DNA of 60,400 bases, taken from assembly GCA_903844215.1 (NCBI GenBank), contig CAIMSP010000069.1, positions 1-60,400 of the forward strand, written 5' to 3'. The stretch comes from an uncultured beta proteobacterium (lineage in GTDB: Bacteria; Pseudomonadota; Gammaproteobacteria; Burkholderiales; Burkholderiaceae_C). The notes beneath the pieces are model-generated. The model was not told where the DNA came from, did no database searches, and worked only from the letters and a program-made list of their open reading frames with translations. The number at the start of each line of letters is the position of its first letter. Positions within the stretch are counted from its first letter, which is position 1. Made by a program: the position numbers and the translations under genes. Below are positions 57,869-60,400 of the stretch, one piece after another.

Positions 57869-58042
57869 TTAAAGAATCACTCGGATCAAAATCGCCCCGA
57901 TAAGACCGAACCAAGGCACATTCCCAAGGCCCGGTTCTGCACCCGGTGGCGTTGGTGTCTTATAGCCGGGATTTCCTCGTGTCGTATCCTGCGCATTTCC
58001 ACCATGCACGCATGCCAATTCCTGTTCGCAAAGTACTTTCAT
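57869..58042 (-). CDS. Double-glycine leader peptide precursor, putative class II microcin
   Basis: This small gene encodes 57 residues. The first 15, MKVLCEQELACVHGG, match the canonical double-glycine leader (hydrophobic residue at 4, Glu-Leu at 8-9, Val at -4, Gly-Gly at the cut). The predicted 42-residue core starts NAQDTTRGNPGYKTPTPPG and ends in a hydrophobic tail WFGLIGAILIRVIL; it has no Cys. ATG 58042 was chosen because GGAG lies 5 nt upstream and gives a standard leader; an in-frame TTG at 58063 adds seven residues. It lies between a CvaA-type adaptor and a CPBP protein, upstream of a C39 exporter. I recognise no homologous core. Leader Cys 5 and Cys 12 are unusual. Confidence 0.83.
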   Translation of the reverse strand: MKVLCEQELACVHGGNAQDTTRGNPGYKTPTPPGAEPGLGNVPWFGLIGAILIRVIL

Positions 58043-58107
58043 ATCATCTCCATATCGCTTCAAGTCGAAATGGGTGTCGACCCTTCACCTTCCAACCCCG
58101 CCCTCCC

Positions 58108-59436
58108 TCAGCCGCCTGCGCGCACCAAGTTCGGATCAGCGTTCAGAACCTTCACTTGCTGTCTCGCCGCCAACACCGGCTCCAGCACCCATTCCCAGAC
58201 TTTTCTGCGTTCTTGCAGTACGTCGGCGTCCAGCGTCAGGCCGGGTTTGAGCGGCACGTTTTCGCCAAAGGCCTGGATGTCTTGCTCGTCGAGTTGCACG
58301 TTGATGCGGTACAGCGCCTCGTTACTGCCGGCTTGAGCGATGAGCTGCTGCGCCAGATTCGGCGGGAGTTCGCTCGGGGCAAAGGGCGTGGCGGACACGG
58401 CGGTGATGTGGCCGGTGTAGAGGCCGAACTTTTGATAGGGGTAGGCGGCGTACCGCAGGTACACGGTTTGGCCCGGGCGCACAAAGCCCGCTGTGCGGCT
58501 GGGAGCGAACAGGTGCGCTTGCAGTGCGCCATGCGCGGGATCCGCCAAGGGCACCAGCGTTGCCAGAGTCTGGCCCACCTGTACCGATTGCCCTACCTTG
58601 AGGTTCAGCGCCGTGACTGTGCCAGCATAGGGCGCGGTGATGACCGTGCTTTTGCGGGCGGCGTTCTCGCTGGCTTCCTGGTCCAGACTGGAGCGGTTGC
58701 GCTCGATCAGGTTCAGGTCGGTCTGGAGTTGCGCTGCCAGCGCAGAGCGTTCGCCTTGCAAGGCCTGCAAGTCGTGTTGCAGGGCCAAGCGGGCCCGCTC
58801 CAAAGCTTGCAATCGACCGTCGGCGTCGATAAGTTCTTCCTGCTTGGTCTGCACCTGGGCGACGGAGACAAACCCTTCTTTGGCCAGTTGTTCATTTCGT
58901 GCCAGGGTAGTGCGCGCCAGTTGCACGCGGCGCTGTTGCAGACTGCGCTCTTCTTCAGCCTGCCGCAATTCGGCTTGCAAGGTGCGAATGCGGTCAGCCA
59001 ACACTTGTTCACGTTGACGGTTTTGCATCTCGCGCAACGTGTGCTCGGTAGTCAGGGTTTGCTGGCGCGCTTCGATTTGCAGGGCCGCACGTTCAGTGGT
59101 GTCGCCCATGGCGCCGTTGAGCATGCTCTGGCGCTCCGTGTGCAGCACCAGCAGCACGTCGCCCGCTCTGACGGTTTGGCCCTCAAGGATGGCCAGTTCC
59201 ATCAGCACGCCGGATTGCTGCGCGGTGATGTTCAGGCTGCCTTGCGTGGGCACGAGCAGGCCGGAGAGTCGGGCTTTGCGGGTGACTTCGCCCCAGGCAG
59301 CGAAGGCCACCAGCGCGAGGGCCAAGCCAAGTGCAGCACCGGTGACCAGCGTGAAGGACAGGGGCCGATGCAGCCGCACGCTGCCCAGCCATTGGGCGGC
59401 TTGTGCGGCGTGAACTTCGTCCCGAAACAGTTTCAT
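58108..59436 (-). CDS. HlyD/CvaA-family secretion adaptor
   Basis: This 442-residue periplasmic adaptor starts with LFRDEVHAAQAAQWLGSVRL, very like the colicin V secretion protein CvaA, followed by one membrane helix (about 29-49). The first lipoyl half is VPTQGSLNITAQQSGVL. A long coiled coil spans about 125-260 (Gln, Glu, Arg and Leu rich). The second lipoyl half is ITAPYAGTVTALNLKVGQSVQVGQ. The C-terminal barrel includes VRPGQTVYLRYAAYPYQKFG. It would link the inner-membrane exporter to a TolC-type outer-membrane channel. It is the first gene of the microcin operon, 65 bp before the precursor. Confidence 0.92.
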   Translation of the reverse strand: MKLFRDEVHAAQAAQWLGSVRLHRPLSFTLVTGAALGLALALVAFAAWGEVTRKARLSGLLVPTQGSLNITAQQSGVLMELAILEGQTVRAGDVLLVLHTERQSMLNGAMGDTTERAALQIEARQQTLTTEHTLREMQNRQREQVLADRIRTLQAELRQAEEERSLQQRRVQLARTTLARNEQLAKEGFVSVAQVQTKQEELIDADGRLQALERARLALQHDLQALQGERSALAAQLQTDLNLIERNRSSLDQEASENAARKSTVITAPYAGTVTALNLKVGQSVQVGQTLATLVPLADPAHGALQAHLFAPSRTAGFVRPGQTVYLRYAAYPYQKFGLYTGHITAVSATPFAPSELPPNLAQQLIAQAGSNEALYRINVQLDEQDIQAFGENVPLKPGLTLDADVLQERRKVWEWVLEPVLAARQQVKVLNADPNLVRAGG

Positions 59437-59454
59437 AGACCCGCACCGTTGATT

Positions 59455-59518
59455 TCAATATTGGCAACTTTTGCCACATCAATAATCAGTTTGTAGCACA
59501 TATGCCGGTGCATATAGT
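59455..59518. promoter_or_regulatory. Divergent promoter region of the microcin operon and XRE regulator
   Basis: Toward the adaptor (minus strand), TTGATG (59477-59482) and TATTGA (59455-59460) have a 16-bp spacer that contains the inverted repeat TGGCAA-CTT-TTGCCA (59462-59476). Toward the regulator (plus strand), TTGTAG (59491-59496) and TATAGT (59513-59518) also have a 16-bp spacer, overlapped by ATATGC-CGGT-GCATAT (59500-59515). Each palindrome is placed to block its promoter. Binding by the XRE protein is inferred. Confidence 0.6.
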
Positions 59519-59545
59519 CAGTATTTACCCGAAATTCAGGGGTTC

Positions 59546-59791
59546 ATGCATGACTCCCGAAACCCTGAATTACTGAGTGCGTTTGCCGTCGAAATGAAGG
59601 CAAGGCGCAACGCCTTGGGGATTTCGCAAGAGGAGCTGGCACACCGTGCGAGTGTGGACCGCACGTTTGTGGCGCGCATGGAGACGGCACGAAACCAGCC
59701 CACGCTGTCAGTGCTGTTTCGGCTGTGCGATGGCCTAGGCGTGGCGCCGGAAGAGTTTGTGGCCCAGACGCGGCTGAGGATGCAGAAGTGA
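59546..59791 (+). CDS. XRE-family transcriptional regulator
   Basis: This 81-residue protein consists almost entirely of one HTH_3 domain: FAVEMKARRNALGISQEELA, HRASVDRTFVARMETARNQP and LSVLFRLCDGLGVAPEEFV. It is transcribed away from the microcin operon with 109 bp between start codons, the usual layout for a regulator of the divergent operon and of itself. It lacks a sensor domain, so any signal must come through a partner or protein level. No antitoxin-type toxin partner is next to it. Confidence 0.87.
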   Translation: MHDSRNPELLSAFAVEMKARRNALGISQEELAHRASVDRTFVARMETARNQPTLSVLFRLCDGLGVAPEEFVAQTRLRMQK

Positions 59792-59854
59792 TCCGAAAGC
59801 CAAGAGGTCAGGCCAAGCCCTTGCTCGACTGATATTCCAACTGGAACGGATTGA

Positions 59855-59872
59855 AGCCCGGTGCACCGGGCT
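59855..59872. repeat. Perfect 18-bp palindrome
   Basis: AGCCCGGTGCACCGGGCT reads the same on both strands. It follows the antitoxin-like gene on the minus strand by 31 bp. It could fold into a 7-bp stem with a 4-nt loop, but no T-run follows on either side, so a terminator role is uncertain. Confidence 0.45.
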
Positions 59873-59903
59873 CGTTGTGCGGCTTGCTGGTCATCGCCAA
59901 CGA

Positions 59904-60092
59904 TCATGGCAATTCGCGCCCAACTGCGCGCCCGTAGTCAAGCAACTCCAGCCCGCTCCCGCGCGGAATCTTCGCCAACAAATCGGCCAGCACGACCTTG
60001 GGCCGAGCCTGTTCGATCACGATGCGTCCAGGCTCAGGATGAATCACGACCTGATCCGAAACGCCAAGCTTGGCACTGCGCGGCAAGTCCAT
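59904..60092 (-). CDS. Shortened MazE/AbrB-like antitoxin without toxin partner
   Basis: This 62-residue frame has the second half of a MazE-type SpoVT/AbrB domain (LPRSAKLGVSDQVVIHPE, PGRIVIEQARPK) and a complete MazE-like toxin-binding tail (LADLLAKIPRG, LLDYGRAVGREL). The normal N-terminal strand with KWGNSLAVR is missing. ATG 60092 is preceded by AAGGAG with good spacing; a GTG at 60098 overlaps the peptidase stop. An ATG overlaps its stop codon, as for a MazF toxin gene, but no MazF sequence follows. It is probably a remnant of a MazEF pair. Confidence 0.55.
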   Translation of the reverse strand: MDLPRSAKLGVSDQVVIHPEPGRIVIEQARPKVVLADLLAKIPRGSGLELLDYGRAVGRELP

Positions 60093-60094
60093 TC

Positions 60095-60400
60095 TCACTC
60101 CTTGAAATCTCCGCCAAAGCCATAGACAAAGTTCTCTGGCTTGAGGTGCTTGCGCAGCGCGGCGTTCACCTGCTCCAGCGTCAGTGCGGCGATCTGCTCG
60201 TCCACTTTTTGCGAGATGGCGAACGTGCGGTTCAGGTACAGGTTCGACGCCAGGGCGCTGGCCAGGTTGGCGTCCTGGGCGCGCGAAAGTCGGCGGAAGT
60301 TCAGCAGGCTTTGCTTGGCCTCGCTCAGCTCCTTGGCGTCGAAACCATCCTTCAGGGCGCGCGCCACTTCTTCCTTGAACGCTGTCTCCACCTTGTCGCG
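60095..60400 (-). CDS. M16-family zinc peptidase, C-terminal part
   Basis: Only the last 101 or so codons are inside the window; the gene continues beyond 60400. The visible segment (FKEEVARALKDGFDAKELSE, then QSLLNFRRLSRAQDANLASA, LNRTFAISQKVDEQIAALTL, EQVNAALRKHLKPENFVYGF) is the typical C-terminal domain of insulinase-like M16 peptidases. The catalytic HxxEH motif would lie outside the window. It is likely a core chromosomal gene that bounds the accessory region. Confidence 0.82.
   Translation of the reverse strand, partial: RDKVETAFKEEVARALKDGFDAKELSEAKQSLLNFRRLSRAQDANLASALASNLYLNRTFAISQKVDEQIAALTLEQVNAALRKHLKPENFVYGFGGDFKE

Larger units (their letters stand above)
52875..60094. mobile_element. 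Putative integrative element at tRNA-Thr (right end not identified)
   Basis: An integrase gene of the type that targets tRNA 3' ends begins 174 bp after tRNA-Thr. The following 7 kb carry accessory cargo: an unknown gene, an IS3 insertion, a microcin-like locus, a regulator and an antitoxin remnant. The M16 peptidase at the window edge is probably core chromosome. I could not find a second copy of the tRNA 3' end in the window, so the right limit is only an upper estimate and the element may be degenerate. Confidence 0.45.

Noticed and set aside
57946..59496. Plus-strand open frame over the HlyD-type adaptor and the precursor
   Set aside because: The minus strand encodes a clear CvaA-type adaptor and a leader peptide with good ribosome sites; the plus-strand product resembles nothing.
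59803..59891. Small minus-strand frame of 28 codons (starting MTSKPHNEPG) after the antitoxin remnant
   Set aside because: No ribosome site, no recognised family, and it runs over the 18-bp palindrome; too little support to annotate.

Overview
The window is a GC-rich chromosome segment from a betaproteobacterium. Burkholderiales, most likely Comamonadaceae, fits best. The gene order gltBD - mlaFEDACB - ABC-2 exporter - bolA - his operon - tatABC - degQ-like - petABC - sspAB is characteristic of that group. The taxonomic call rests on gene order and protein style, not on a marker gene. No stretch longer than about 200 bases lacks a gene or a described element.

Layout. (1) 0.15-2.05 kb: three tandem type II toxin-antitoxin pairs (HigBA-like, ParDE-like, RHH/ParE-like), with a perfect 18-bp palindrome in front of the first. 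(2) 2.2-8.9 kb: a Dpp-type peptide ABC operon with an M20 amidohydrolase inside it. (3) 9.1-13.8 kb: a Pot-type polyamine ABC operon ending in a histone-deacetylase-superfamily enzyme. (4) 13.8-18.4 kb, minus strand: RNase II-type exonuclease, TonB-like protein, aroE, mtgA. (5) 18.5-22.5 kb: rodA, tldD, a TauE/SafE permease and a DUF1841 gene. (6) 22.5-23.3 kb: a REP-associated tyrosine transposase (RAYT) between 25-bp perfect inverted repeats. (7) 23.4-29.7 kb: gltB and gltD. (8) 29.8-35.7 kb: mlaFEDACB, a two-gene ABC-2 exporter and bolA/ibaG. (9) 35.7-44.5 kb: hisGDCBHAFIE, a HIT gene and tatABC. (10) 44.5-48.4 kb: DegQ/DegS-like protease, YkgJ-type cysteine protein, Nif3-like protein, pdxA and mscL. 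(11) 48.6-52.7 kb: cytochrome bc1 (petABC) and sspAB, followed by tRNA-Thr(TGT).

(12) 52.8-60.1 kb is accessory DNA beside the tRNA gene. It carries a P4-type integrase preceded by a cluster of TACCGTCA repeats, an unknown gene, and an IS3-family insertion with a predicted -1 frameshift site. Next comes a minus-strand locus that looks like a small class II microcin system. It has a CvaA/HlyD-type adaptor, a 57-residue precursor with a canonical 15-residue double-glycine leader, a CPBP-family putative immunity protein, and a C39-peptidase ABC exporter cut off after about 205 residues by the IS. A divergent XRE regulator faces this operon across a promoter region with two small palindromes. A shortened MazE-like antitoxin gene follows, and the window ends in the C-terminus of an M16 peptidase.

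The housekeeping part is densely packed: many neighbours overlap by 4 bp (ATGA, GTGA or TTGA), implying translational coupling. The microcin locus is the best candidate for an undescribed system. Its core peptide matches nothing I recognise, and the exporter disruption suggests the locus is silenced or depends on another exporter. Other notable points are a deacetylase coupled to a polyamine importer, the absence of murA between bolA and hisG, and terminators or hairpins placed right against start codons.
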